Assembly (NCBI GenBank): GCA_028279345.1
Contig: JANQNY010000082.1
Location: 1-64,000 of the forward strand
DNA length: 64,000 bases
DNA from: Geminicoccaceae bacterium
GTDB lineage: Bacteria; Pseudomonadota; Alphaproteobacteria; Geminicoccales; Geminicoccaceae
Reading direction: 5' to 3'
Positions 27,490 through 35,112 of this stretch are shown in pieces (position 1 is the first letter of the stretch; every line of letters begins with the position of its first letter). Position numbers and translations under genes: made by a program. Under the pieces are notes generated by a model. The model did not search any database and was not told the origin of the DNA. It saw nothing but the letters and a program-made list of their open reading frames with translations.

Positions 27490-29520
27490 GTGCGCTTCTG
27501 GACCGCGCTGCTCATCACCTGCCTGCTACCGGCCCTCGCGGCTGCGCAAGTGGTGCGCAGCGAGCAGGTGACGGCGACGCTCATGACCGAGGCGGCGGTG
27601 GCGGCACCGGGCAAGGCCGTGCGCCTGGGGCTCCACTTCGACATCGCCGATGGCTGGCACACCTACTGGAAGAACCCGGGTGACAGCGGCGGCCCCACGA
27701 CCATTGACTGGGCCTTGCCCGAGGGCGTCGAGGCGGGCCCGATCCGTTGGCCCCATCCGGAAGCGCTGCCCTATGGCCCGCTTGTCAATTACGGCTACGA
27801 GCATGAGGTCCTGCACCTCGTCGACCTGACCCTACCGGCGGACTGGCCTGTGGGCATGCCGGTGCGGCTGGAGGCGGCCGGGTTCTGGCTCGTTTGCGCC
27901 GACATCTGCATCCCGGAAGAAGGCTTCTTCACGCTCGACCTGCCGACGGGGCCGGAGGTCGTCGAGGACCCGGCAGTCGCACCGGTCTTCGAGCGGTTCG
28001 CGGCGCAGGTGCCGAGAGCCGCACCCTTCGATGTGTCCGCCACCGGGCCGGAGCCCCTTCGCCTCAGCGTCGCGGCACCGCTCGACGACGGCGTCGAGGT
28101 CCACTTCTTCCCCGATGCGCCGGGCGTCATCGAGGCGGCCGCACCGCAGCGCCTGACCGCCACCGACGACGGCTACGTCCTGACGCTCCAAGCCGTGGAG
28201 CCGGCGGCGTCGCTGAGCGGTGTGCTTGTGACGGCGGAGCAGTTCGGGCCACAGCGATTCACCGAGGCATTCGCGATCGAGACTGCTGTGGAGGTTGTCC
28301 CGGCCACGGCCTCCTCAGCGCTTCAAACGCTGCCGCTGTTGACCGCCATCGGACTGGCACTCGCTGGCGGCCTCTTGCTCAATCTCATGCCCTGCGTGCT
28401 GCCCGTCCTGTCGATGAAGGCCTTGGCACTCGTCGAGGCGGGGGCAGCCGATCGCGGTCGCGCGCGGCTCGAGGGCTTCGGCTACACCGCCGGTGTGCTC
28501 ACGACGTTTCTGATCGTTGCTGCCGCCTTGATCGCTGCCCGTCAGGCAGGGCTGCAGGTGGGGTGGGGCTTTCAGCTGCAATCACCCCTGATCGTGGCGG
28601 CTCTCGCCTATCTCCTGTTCGTCGTCGGCCTCAATCTTTCCGGCCTGTTCGAGGTCCACGTGCCGGTCGCCACCGGCGGCGGCAGCGCCTTCATGACGGG
28701 CGCGCTCGCGGTGCTGGTGGCGACGCCTTGCACGGCACCCTTCATGGCCACCGCGCTCGGCTTCGCGCTCATCCAGCCGCCGCTCGTAACGCTCGCGATC
28801 TTCGTTGCACTCGGGCTCGGGCTCGCGCTGCCGTTCCTGCTCGTGACGCTGAGCCCTGGATTGGCTCGGCTTCTGCCGCGGCCTGGCGCGTGGATGGTGC
28901 GGCTGCGCCAGGGCCTGGCCTTTCCGATGTACGCGTCTGCGGCATGGCTCGTCTGGGTGCTGGCGCGTCAGGCAGGGCCCGACGCCGTGTTGGCGGTCCT
29001 CGCCGGCGCCACGCTGCTCGCCTTCGGCCTTTGGCTCGCGGCACCAGCGGGCGCGAAGCCTAGCCGGCTCGCCTTGGGCACCGGGCTCGCCGCGGCTGCC
29101 CTCGCCCTGGCGCTCCTATCGGTGCCCGCCCTGACGCGCAGCGGCGACGCTGTTGCGGCCACGGCAACGCCTGAGCTCGGCGAGGTCTTCACCGAGGAGC
29201 GTCTCCTGGCGGCACGGGCGGACGGTGGTCCGGTGTTGGTGGAGATGACAGCGGCTTGGTGCATCACCTGCCAGGTCAATGACCGCGTCGCGCTCTCGGG
29301 CGCAGCCTTCGAACAGCTCCTCGAAGACACGGGCACCCGCTATCTCGTGGGCGACTGGACGAATCGCGACCCCATCATCGGTGCCTTCATCGACCGCTTC
29401 GGCCATCCGGGGGTGCCGCTCTACGTCGTCTATCCGGCGGCAGAAGGGCCGCCCGAGGTGCTGCCGCAAGTGCTGACGCCGGGCATCGTCCGCGAAGCGC
29501 TCGAGCGCGCCGCGGGCTGA
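27490..29520 (+). CDS. DsbD/ScsB-like protein-disulfide reductase
   Basis: Inner-membrane electron conduit that brings reductant from the cytoplasm to the periplasm. Signal peptide LLITCLLPALAAAQ, then an N-terminal periplasmic DsbD-alpha-like domain with a CADIC redox motif (FWLVCADICIPEEG). About eight membrane segments follow, with transmembrane cysteines in NLMPCVLPVLSMKA and VATPCTAPFMATA. A C-terminal thioredoxin domain has WCITC (TAAWCITCQVN). 676 residues suits the ScsB-like branch. GTG start at 27490 with TGAGG upstream. Its TGA overlaps the ATG of the DUF3500 gene. Confidence 0.92.
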   Translation: MRFWTALLITCLLPALAAAQVVRSEQVTATLMTEAAVAAPGKAVRLGLHFDIADGWHTYWKNPGDSGGPTTIDWALPEGVEAGPIRWPHPEALPYGPLVNYGYEHEVLHLVDLTLPADWPVGMPVRLEAAGFWLVCADICIPEEGFFTLDLPTGPEVVEDPAVAPVFERFAAQVPRAAPFDVSATGPEPLRLSVAAPLDDGVEVHFFPDAPGVIEAAAPQRLTATDDGYVLTLQAVEPAASLSGVLVTAEQFGPQRFTEAFAIETAVEVVPATASSALQTLPLLTAIGLALAGGLLLNLMPCVLPVLSMKALALVEAGAADRGRARLEGFGYTAGVLTTFLIVAAALIAARQAGLQVGWGFQLQSPLIVAALAYLLFVVGLNLSGLFEVHVPVATGGGSAFMTGALAVLVATPCTAPFMATALGFALIQPPLVTLAIFVALGLGLALPFLLVTLSPGLARLLPRPGAWMVRLRQGLAFPMYASAAWLVWVLARQAGPDAVLAVLAGATLLAFGLWLAAPAGAKPSRLALGTGLAAAALALALLSVPALTRSGDAVAATATPELGEVFTEERLLAARADGGPVLVEMTAAWCITCQVNDRVALSGAAFEQLLEDTGTRYLVGDWTNRDPIIGAFIDRFGHPGVPLYVVYPAAEGPPEVLPQVLTPGIVREALERAAG

Positions 29521-30446
29521 TGGAGGGCCTAGCCCGCGCCTGGCTCGACGGCCTTTCCACCGACCAGGCGCGCGTAGCGCTCCAGCCCTTCGACCGCCGC
29601 CGCGACTGGCACTTCGTGCCGCGCGCGCGACCGGGTCTGGCTCTAGGCGCGATGGATGCTGGCCAGCAGGCCGCTTGCTGGCGCCTTGTGGACAGCGTGC
29701 TCTCCGACACCGGACGCGCCAAAGCCCGCGCCGTCCCGTCGCTGGAGAAGGTGCTGGGAGAGCTGCAGCGCCGGCCCGACTTCCGCGATCCGCTGAACTA
29801 TGCATTGGCGTTGTTCGGCGAGCCGCGCGTTGACGAGCCCTGGGCCTGGCGCTTCGAGGGGCACCATCTGTCGCTGACCGCAACGCGCGTGCCTGGTCAG
29901 GGGACCTCCGTCACGCCCGCCTTCTTCGGTGCCAACCCGGCGGTCGTGCCCGAGCACCATCACGCCCGCGGGCGCGAGGACATGGCGCTGGAGCGAACGC
30001 TGGCCTTCGAGCTGCTCGGCAGCCTGGAGGGCGAGGCGTTCGCACGCTGCCTGATCGCCGCCGAGGCGCCGCGTGACATTCTGACCGGTCCCGGCGCGGA
30101 GCGCCGTTTGGTTCAGGTTGAGGGCGTCGCGTTTGCAGAACTCTCAGTTGGGCAGCAGGCGCTTGGCTGGCGCCTCGTCGAGGCCTTCTTGCGGCATCTC
30201 GAGGAGCAGTCCCGCGTTGCCCATCTGGCGCAGATCACCGAGGCCGGCCTCGCCCGGCTCCACTTCGCCTGGGCCGGCGACACGCGCCTCGGTCACCCGC
30301 ACTACTTCCGGCTGCACGGACCGGTGACGGTGATCGAGTACGACAACGTCCAGAACGGCGCCAACCACGTCCACACCGTCTGGCACGAGCCCGCCGACAT
30401 CTTCGGCGACGACCGCCTGGCGAGGCACCACCGCGCGGCGCATTGA
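29520..30446 (+). CDS. DUF3500 domain protein
   Basis: 308 residues. The DUF3500 pattern is visible: W-H-F-V-P (DWHFVPRARPGLALGAMDAGQQAACWRLVDSVLS), the W-x-F-E-G-H-H-L-S-L segment, TPAFFGANPAVVP, and the C-terminal HFAWAGDTRLGHPHYFRLHGPVTVIEYDNVQNGANHVHTVWHEP. The conserved His/Asp residues suggest metal binding or hydrolase activity, but no biochemical role is established to my knowledge. No signal peptide. One-base stop/start overlap (TGATG) with the DsbD-like gene implies co-expression. Confidence 0.88.
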   Translation: MEGLARAWLDGLSTDQARVALQPFDRRRDWHFVPRARPGLALGAMDAGQQAACWRLVDSVLSDTGRAKARAVPSLEKVLGELQRRPDFRDPLNYALALFGEPRVDEPWAWRFEGHHLSLTATRVPGQGTSVTPAFFGANPAVVPEHHHARGREDMALERTLAFELLGSLEGEAFARCLIAAEAPRDILTGPGAERRLVQVEGVAFAELSVGQQALGWRLVEAFLRHLEEQSRVAHLAQITEAGLARLHFAWAGDTRLGHPHYFRLHGPVTVIEYDNVQNGANHVHTVWHEPADIFGDDRLARHHRAAH

Positions 30447-30670
30447 GATCGTCCGGCGGAAGCGGCGGTGACCTGGCGCCTTACCCGTAGGCCCATCACG
30501 ATGCCGCTCGGTACCCATGTTCCGTGAGTGATGGATCGCGCTTATGTTCGCGCCGGTGAGACGCGGCGCGGTCGCATCAGCTCCGCAAGTGCGCCGACAA
30601 GGCCCTGAAGGACATCATCCGCGCGGCGGGCGTCGATGCGCCGCGAAGGTGGCCGCCGCAACTTCCCAGT

Positions 30671-31984
30671 CTAAGCCGCCAAGAGCTGGTGCGTGAGCCG
30701 TCGGTAGCGCTCCTCGTGGCTCAGCAGCTCGTTTACCGGATCGGCACGGAGCCACCCACCGTAGCGCCAGCCGCCGTCGATCATCGCCTCGAGCGCGTCG
30801 AGCGCTAGGTCAAGCTCGCCGCTGTGGGCGAGGGTGATGACGTCGTAGAAGTAGCGCGCACCCAACGGCCGCTGCGCGGCAGCGGCCGTGGCGACCTCGT
30901 CACGGGCGCCCAGCATCGCCCTGAGGGCGCCCCGCGCGCTCAACAGACGTCGCGATCTCGGGGTCGCTTCGCGCTCCACCTCCAAACGCCGGAGCGCCGA
31001 GCGCGCCGCGGCCTCCGCCCGGCTCCTCTCGCCAAGGTTCCACGCGGCGCGTGCCACAAAGAACGCCGGGCGGTAGTCGTCAGGCATGAGTGAGGCTGCC
31101 CGTTCGGCGAGCACGGCCGTCGCACGCACGTGACCCAGCCCGAAGAAGGTCTGGGCGGCGTAGTAGTGCGTGTCGCCGTCCTGCGGATCGAGCGTGAACG
31201 CCTGCTCGAAGGCGCTTCGGGCGAGCTCGACCTGCCCCGCGGCGCCCGCAACGAAGCCGCGGGCGCGGTGCGAGGCGGCAAGATCGGGACGAGACGCAAC
31301 GGCCCGTCGAGCCGCCGCATCCGCGGCCGGCAGCCGGTGCCGATACGTTTCGTGATGCAGTGCAGCCAGCGCGGTGAGAACGGCGTAGTCGATCTGGACG
31401 GACGCAGCACCAGGGGCCGCCGACACGGCGTTGGAGAGCAAGACATCGATGGCCGAAGCAGCGAGATAGCCGTCATGCCGGGCAAGCCACCGCGCCTCTA
31501 GCACGGCCAAGTAGGCGTCGAGGGGTAGCGGGCTGGGCGCCGCAGAGGGTGTCACCTCTGCCCACGCATCGGGCGCATCGCCTGCCGAGACATCGGTCAG
31601 CACTGGCGCCCGCAGCCGATAGCCACTCTTGGCGACCGTCTCGATCATGCGGCCGATGTCGCGCCGATCGCCGAACGCGCGGCGCAACTCGGCGACTGCC
31701 TGTGTCAGGCTCTCATCACCCACGTGCACATCGGGCCAGACGAAGTCGAGCAGTTCGCCCCGGGTCACGACATGTCCATGGGCATAGGCGAGCGCGATGA
31801 GGACGCGGAGCGCTCGCGGCGACAGCCGCCGCACGGCGACGCCGTCGCTCGCCTCACGGCTTGCCGGGTCGATGCGCCAGCGACCGACGTGAAACGGTAG
31901 ACGCCCTCGTTCTGCGCTATTCGTTGTGCGCGGCTGTCGGTTCGGAATGCCTACCCCGCGCGAGTATGCCCCGCTTGCCATCAT
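30671..31984 (-). CDS. Winged-helix (OmpR/CadC-type) transcriptional regulator with TPR-like repeats
   Basis: 437 residues. Residues about 30-115 form a Trans_reg_C winged helix: FHVGRWRIDPASREAS, LSPRALRVLIALAYAHGHVVTRGELLDFVWPDVHVGDESLTQAVAELRRAFGD, IETVAKSGYRL. The remaining 300 residues are Ala-rich helices with TPR periodicity (SHRARGFVAGAAGQVELARSAFEQAFTLDPQDGDTHYYAAQTFFGLG). No membrane helix or receiver domain is seen, so it resembles cytosolic CadC-like/TPR regulators. The signal and targets are unknown. It is divergent from the peroxiredoxin gene across 226 bases, which makes that gene a possible target. Confidence 0.87.
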   Translation of the reverse strand: MMASGAYSRGVGIPNRQPRTTNSAERGRLPFHVGRWRIDPASREASDGVAVRRLSPRALRVLIALAYAHGHVVTRGELLDFVWPDVHVGDESLTQAVAELRRAFGDRRDIGRMIETVAKSGYRLRAPVLTDVSAGDAPDAWAEVTPSAAPSPLPLDAYLAVLEARWLARHDGYLAASAIDVLLSNAVSAAPGAASVQIDYAVLTALAALHHETYRHRLPAADAAARRAVASRPDLAASHRARGFVAGAAGQVELARSAFEQAFTLDPQDGDTHYYAAQTFFGLGHVRATAVLAERAASLMPDDYRPAFFVARAAWNLGERSRAEAAARSALRRLEVEREATPRSRRLLSARGALRAMLGARDEVATAAAAQRPLGARYFYDVITLAHSGELDLALDALEAMIDGGWRYGGWLRADPVNELLSHEERYRRLTHQLLAA

Positions 31985-32210
31985 CGCCTCTAGTCAACCA
32001 TGCGGCGATTTCTATCGGTCCCTTCGCCGATCTCGGTGATGGAGGGCACACCTTCACGGGCGTGTGATGAACCGTGTTGGCGCCCAAGAAATCTTCAGAA
32101 AACACTTTGGAATCTCTCAGGTCGGCGACGTCGGTTGCCGCGTAGACCATGGCCGTCGGCGCGGCCCTGCCGCGTCGGGATCATGACCACTGCACCCGAG
32201 GAGCAGCTTC

Positions 32211-32870
32211 ATGGCTCTGAGCCTGGGCGATCTCGCCCCCGACTTCGCCGCCGAGACGACACACGGGATCATCCGCTTTCACGCCTGGATGGGTGACGCG
32301 TGGTGCGTCCTCTTTTCCCACCCCAAGGACTTCACACCGGTGTGCACGACCGAGCTCGGCGCCATGGCGCGCTTGATGCCGGAGTTCGAGCGCCGCGGGG
32401 TCAAGGTCATCGGCCTGAGCGTCGACCCGCTGACGTCGCACGAGCAATGGTCCAAGGACATCGAGGAGACGCAAGGGTTTGCCCCGACCTACCCGCTGGT
32501 CGCCGACGCCGATCTCGTCGTCGCTAAGCGCTTCGGGATGTTGCCGGCGGGTGCCGCTGGCCATGCGACCAAGCGTACCGCCGTTGACAACCAGACGGTG
32601 CGCAGCGTCTTCGTCATCGCGCCGGACAAGACGATCCGGCTCATGCTGACCTACCCGATGAGCACAGGCCGCGACTTCAACGAGATCCTGCGCGTCGTCG
32701 ATTCACTTCAGCTGACGGCGACGCATCAGGTCGCGACACCTGCCGATTGGCGCCAGGGCGACGACGTCGTCATTCTCCCGTCGCTCTCAGACGAGGTTGC
32801 CCGCGACGCGTTTCCAAGCGGTTGGAAGGCGCCCCGGCCGTATCTCCGCATCGTGCCACAGCCGCGCTGA
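32211..32870 (+). CDS. 1-Cys peroxiredoxin (Prx6-like)
   Basis: 219-residue thiol peroxidase that reduces peroxides in the cytosol. The peroxidatic Cys is in HPKDFTPVCTTELGAMARL, about residue 45. LSVDPLTSHEQWSKDIEE, FPLVADAD-like PLVADADLVVAKRFGM and the Arg of VRSVFVIAPDKTIRLMLTYPMSTGRDFNEILRVVDSLQ are typical. The long C-terminal arm (VATPADWRQGDDVVILPSLSDEVA) marks the 1-Cys/Prx6 group; no resolving Cys is seen. GAGGAG precedes the ATG. Divergent from the winged-helix regulator. Confidence 0.94.
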   Translation: MALSLGDLAPDFAAETTHGIIRFHAWMGDAWCVLFSHPKDFTPVCTTELGAMARLMPEFERRGVKVIGLSVDPLTSHEQWSKDIEETQGFAPTYPLVADADLVVAKRFGMLPAGAAGHATKRTAVDNQTVRSVFVIAPDKTIRLMLTYPMSTGRDFNEILRVVDSLQLTATHQVATPADWRQGDDVVILPSLSDEVARDAFPSGWKAPRPYLRIVPQPR

Positions 32871-32953
32871 CGCGGCGTGGCCGTGCGAAGGCGTGAACCT
32901 GTCCCGGCCGGTCGGCGGAAACGCTCCGGCCGCCCTTCGGGTGGAACTAGACA

Positions 32954-33778
32954 ATGAACCTTGACCGCGCGCGTACGCGGCTCGATGCCGCGGCGGCCTA
33001 TGACGCCGCCGCCGACCAGTATGACGCCCCAACACTGGGCTTCTGGGTGCGCCACAGCGAGCGTGCCGTCCGGCTCGCGGCACTCCGCCCCGGCGACGCG
33101 GTGCTCGATGTCGGTTGCGGCACCGGCGCATCGGCCCTACCGGCAGCAGCCGCCGTCGGCCCGAGCGGTCGCGTCGTGGCGCTCGACGTCGCGCCAAAAG
33201 TGCTCGAGCGAACCGCCGCCAAGGCCGCGGCCCGCGGGCTCACCCGGCTGGAAACCAGACGCTGCGACATGGCGACGTTGGGCGAGCCAGGAGCGCGGTT
33301 CGACGTGGTCATCGCGGTCTTCTCGATCTTCTTCGTGCCCGACATGGCACGCCAGGTTGCCCGGCTCTGGAACGAGCTCCGCCCTGGTGGTCGGCTGGTG
33401 GTGGCGGTGTGGGCCGCGGACATGGGCGCCCCTATGGCGTCGATCCTCACCACGGTGCTGCGCGACATCCGACACGACCTGCCGTTGGTCGAGCGGCCAT
33501 GGGCGCGTTTGACCGAGCCGGCGAACCTAGCCGCGCTCATGCGCGACGGCGGCACGACCGCACCCCGGATCGAGCGCGCCGATGATCGGCAGCCGCTGGC
33601 TAGCCCAGAGGACGGCTGGACCGTCGCGATGGGCTCTGGCTTCCGGGCACTGATCGAACCGCTCACGGCGTCGGAGCGTGCGTGGGCCACAGGCGAGATG
33701 AAGCGGCGAATGACCGCCGCCGCCGTGCACTCGATCGAGACGAGCGCTCTGCACGCCGTCGCAGTCAAGCCGCGCTGA
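32954..33778 (+). CDS. Class I SAM-dependent methyltransferase (UbiE-like)
   Basis: 274 residues. YDAAADQYDAPTLGFWVRHSERAVRLAALRPGDAVLDVGCGTGASALPAAAAVGPSGRVVALDVAPKVL contains motif I and the Asp that binds the SAM ribose. CDMATLGEPGARFDVVIAVFSIFFVPDM and LRPGGRLVVAVWA follow. It resembles ubiquinone/menaquinone or arsenite-type methyltransferases, but the substrate is unassigned. Same strand as the peroxiredoxin gene, 83 bases downstream, possibly one transcript. Confidence 0.85.
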   Translation: MNLDRARTRLDAAAAYDAAADQYDAPTLGFWVRHSERAVRLAALRPGDAVLDVGCGTGASALPAAAAVGPSGRVVALDVAPKVLERTAAKAAARGLTRLETRRCDMATLGEPGARFDVVIAVFSIFFVPDMARQVARLWNELRPGGRLVVAVWAADMGAPMASILTTVLRDIRHDLPLVERPWARLTEPANLAALMRDGGTTAPRIERADDRQPLASPEDGWTVAMGSGFRALIEPLTASERAWATGEMKRRMTAAAVHSIETSALHAVAVKPR

Positions 33779-33798
33779 CCGGATCGAGCGGCAGCAAG

Positions 33799-33834
33799 AA
33801 AAAAGGAGGCGGCCCCTGGGCCGCCCCGTCCTCC
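33799..33834 (-). terminator. Rho-independent terminator of the hsp20 gene
   Basis: GGCGGCCC (33808-33815) pairs perfectly with GGGCCGCC (33818-33825) over a two-base loop apex, extended by GGA/TCC flanks. On the minus strand the stem is followed by six T residues (plus-strand A at 33799-33804). It lies 17 bases past the hsp20 stop. Read on the plus strand there is no T-run, so it terminates only the minus-strand gene. Confidence 0.85.
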
Positions 33835-33850
33835 CTATAAGCTCACCGGA

Positions 33851-34330
33851 TCAGTGCGTGATCTCGATCCTCCGTTCGGCCGGCGCCGCCTCGGGGCGCT
33901 TGGGCATCGTGATCGTCAACACGCCTTTGTCGAACTTGGCCTCGATCTTGGCCGCGTCGACCATCTCGGGCAGCGGCATCACACGCTCGACCGTGCCGTA
34001 GCGCCGCTCCATGATCTGCAGATTGTCCTTCTGCTTCTCGTAGCTATGCTTCTTCTCGCCCTTGAGCAGCAGCATGCCATTCTTCACGGTGACCTCGACA
34101 TCCTGCTCATCCACACCGGGCAGTTCAGCACTCAGCACAACGGCGTGCTGGTTGTCCTTGACGTCGATCAAGGGCATGACGATCCCGCTGCCGTCGCCAC
34201 CAGCCGTCCAGGGCAGCCCCATGTTCCGACCGAAGAACGTCTCCGCAAGCTTGTCCATCTCGGTCCGGAACGCGCGGAAGGGATCGACATAGGCCGGGCT
34301 CGGAACCTGGCCTTCGCTCGTCTCGGCCAT
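33851..34330 (-). CDS. Small heat shock protein, Hsp20/alpha-crystallin family
   Basis: 159-residue ATP-independent holdase. The alpha-crystallin domain is MPLIDVKDNQHAVVLSAELPGVDEQDVEVTVKNGMLLLKGEKKHSYEKQKDNLQIMERRYGTVERVMPLPEMVDAAKIEAKFDKGVLTITMPK, with the consensus G-V-L at its end; the C-terminal tail lacks a clear IxI/V motif except EIT. Two ATG codons in tandem follow GGAGGTC; the second (34328-34330) has better spacing. Monocistronic, with a strong terminator. Its upstream region is shared with a truncated metallopeptidase reading the other way. Confidence 0.93.
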   Translation of the reverse strand: MAETSEGQVPSPAYVDPFRAFRTEMDKLAETFFGRNMGLPWTAGGDGSGIVMPLIDVKDNQHAVVLSAELPGVDEQDVEVTVKNGMLLLKGEKKHSYEKQKDNLQIMERRYGTVERVMPLPEMVDAAKIEAKFDKGVLTITMPKRPEAAPAERRIEITH

Positions 34331-34341
34331 CATGACCTCCG

Positions 34342-34974
34342 TTGCTGGATGATGATCCCAACGCGCACGACCTTACCACAAAGATAGATTTTACGCTATG
34401 TGAATGTACCCGCGCCGACTACCGCGAACCGCCGCTCGTCCTTCTCACCGGCCGGGTCCAGTCGGCGTGCGGCATGGCGAGCGCCGCGATGGGCCCGCTC
34501 TACTGCCCGTCGGACGAGAAGGTGTACATCGACCTTGGCTTCTATCGGGAACTCGAGACGAAGCTTGGCGCGCCCGGCGACTTCGCGCAGGCCTACGTGC
34601 TGGCACACGAGGTTGGACACCACGTGCAAACGCTGATGGGTATCACCCAAGAGGTGTCGCAGGTGCGCCGCGGGCTCTCAGAAGCCGATGGCAACGCGCT
34701 GTCGGTGTTGACCGAGCTGCAGGCCGATTGCTTCGCGGGTGTCTGGGCGCATCACGCCGATCAGCGGGGGCTCTTGGAGCGTGGCCATGCCGAGGAAGCG
34801 ATTCGCGCTGCGGGCGCTGTCGGCGACGACACGCTGCAGCGGCGTCAGACGGGCTTCATCGTTCCCGACGGCTTCACCCACGGCAGCGCCGAACAGCGCA
34901 TCGACTGGTTCCTAGCTGGTTTTCAGAACGGCACGCCCGGCGCCCGCAACACGTTCGAGCAAGGGGCGGGGTAA
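34342..34974 (+). pseudogene. 5'-truncated YpfJ-type neutral zinc metallopeptidase
   Basis: From about 34418 the frame matches the C-terminal two-thirds of the KPN_02809/YpfJ zinc metallopeptidases: YREPPLVLLTGRVQSACGMASAAMGPLYCPSDEKVYIDL, the HExxH-type AHEVGHHVQTLMG, LTELQADCFAGVWA and GFIVPDGFTHGSAEQRIDWF. The usual N-terminal about 100 residues with a membrane anchor are missing. The preceding codons (LDDDPNAHDLTTKIDFTLCEC) derive from the hsp20 upstream region, and the only in-frame start is a TTG at 34342 without a ribosome site. Active-site residues remain, but expression is doubtful. Confidence 0.75.
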
Positions 34975-34997
34975 GTCCTGCTCCTCGAGCCGGAGCC

Positions 34998-35064
34998 GCC
35001 CACACCCCCGCCCTTCCACCCGATGGCATCGTTCGCTCGCGGGTGGAAGGGCGGGGGTGTGGGC
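34998..35064. repeat. Large perfect hairpin repeat, copy 1
   Basis: A 25-base arm (34998-35022) is the exact reverse complement of 35040-35064, separated by a 17-base loop (35023-35039, ATGGCATCGTTCGCTCG). It lies between the convergent ends of the truncated metallopeptidase and the peptide-binding protein gene. The reverse complement of copy 2 at 46130-46200 aligns along its whole length, including 14 of 17 loop bases. No T-run follows either side, so it is not a simple intrinsic terminator. Confidence 0.9.
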
Positions 35065-35084
35065 AGCCCGGTAATGCGCGACAA

Positions 35085-35106
35085 GCGGCGGCCCGAAGGC
35101 CGCCGC
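35085..35106 (-). terminator. Stable hairpin after the peptide-binding protein gene
   Basis: GCGGCGGCC (35085-35093) pairs perfectly with GGCCGCCGC (35098-35106) around a four-base loop. On the minus strand the loop reads TTCG, the very stable UUCG tetraloop in RNA. It begins seven bases after the stop codon of the binding-protein gene. Only a short T-poor stretch follows, so it may protect the mRNA 3' end or act together with the adjoining large repeat. Confidence 0.55.
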
Positions 35107-35112
35107 GATCCG

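Noticed and set aside
33799-33834. Same hairpin as terminator for the plus-strand methyltransferase
   Set aside because: On the plus strand the stem is preceded, not followed, by the homopolymer run, so it serves only hsp20 on the minus strand.
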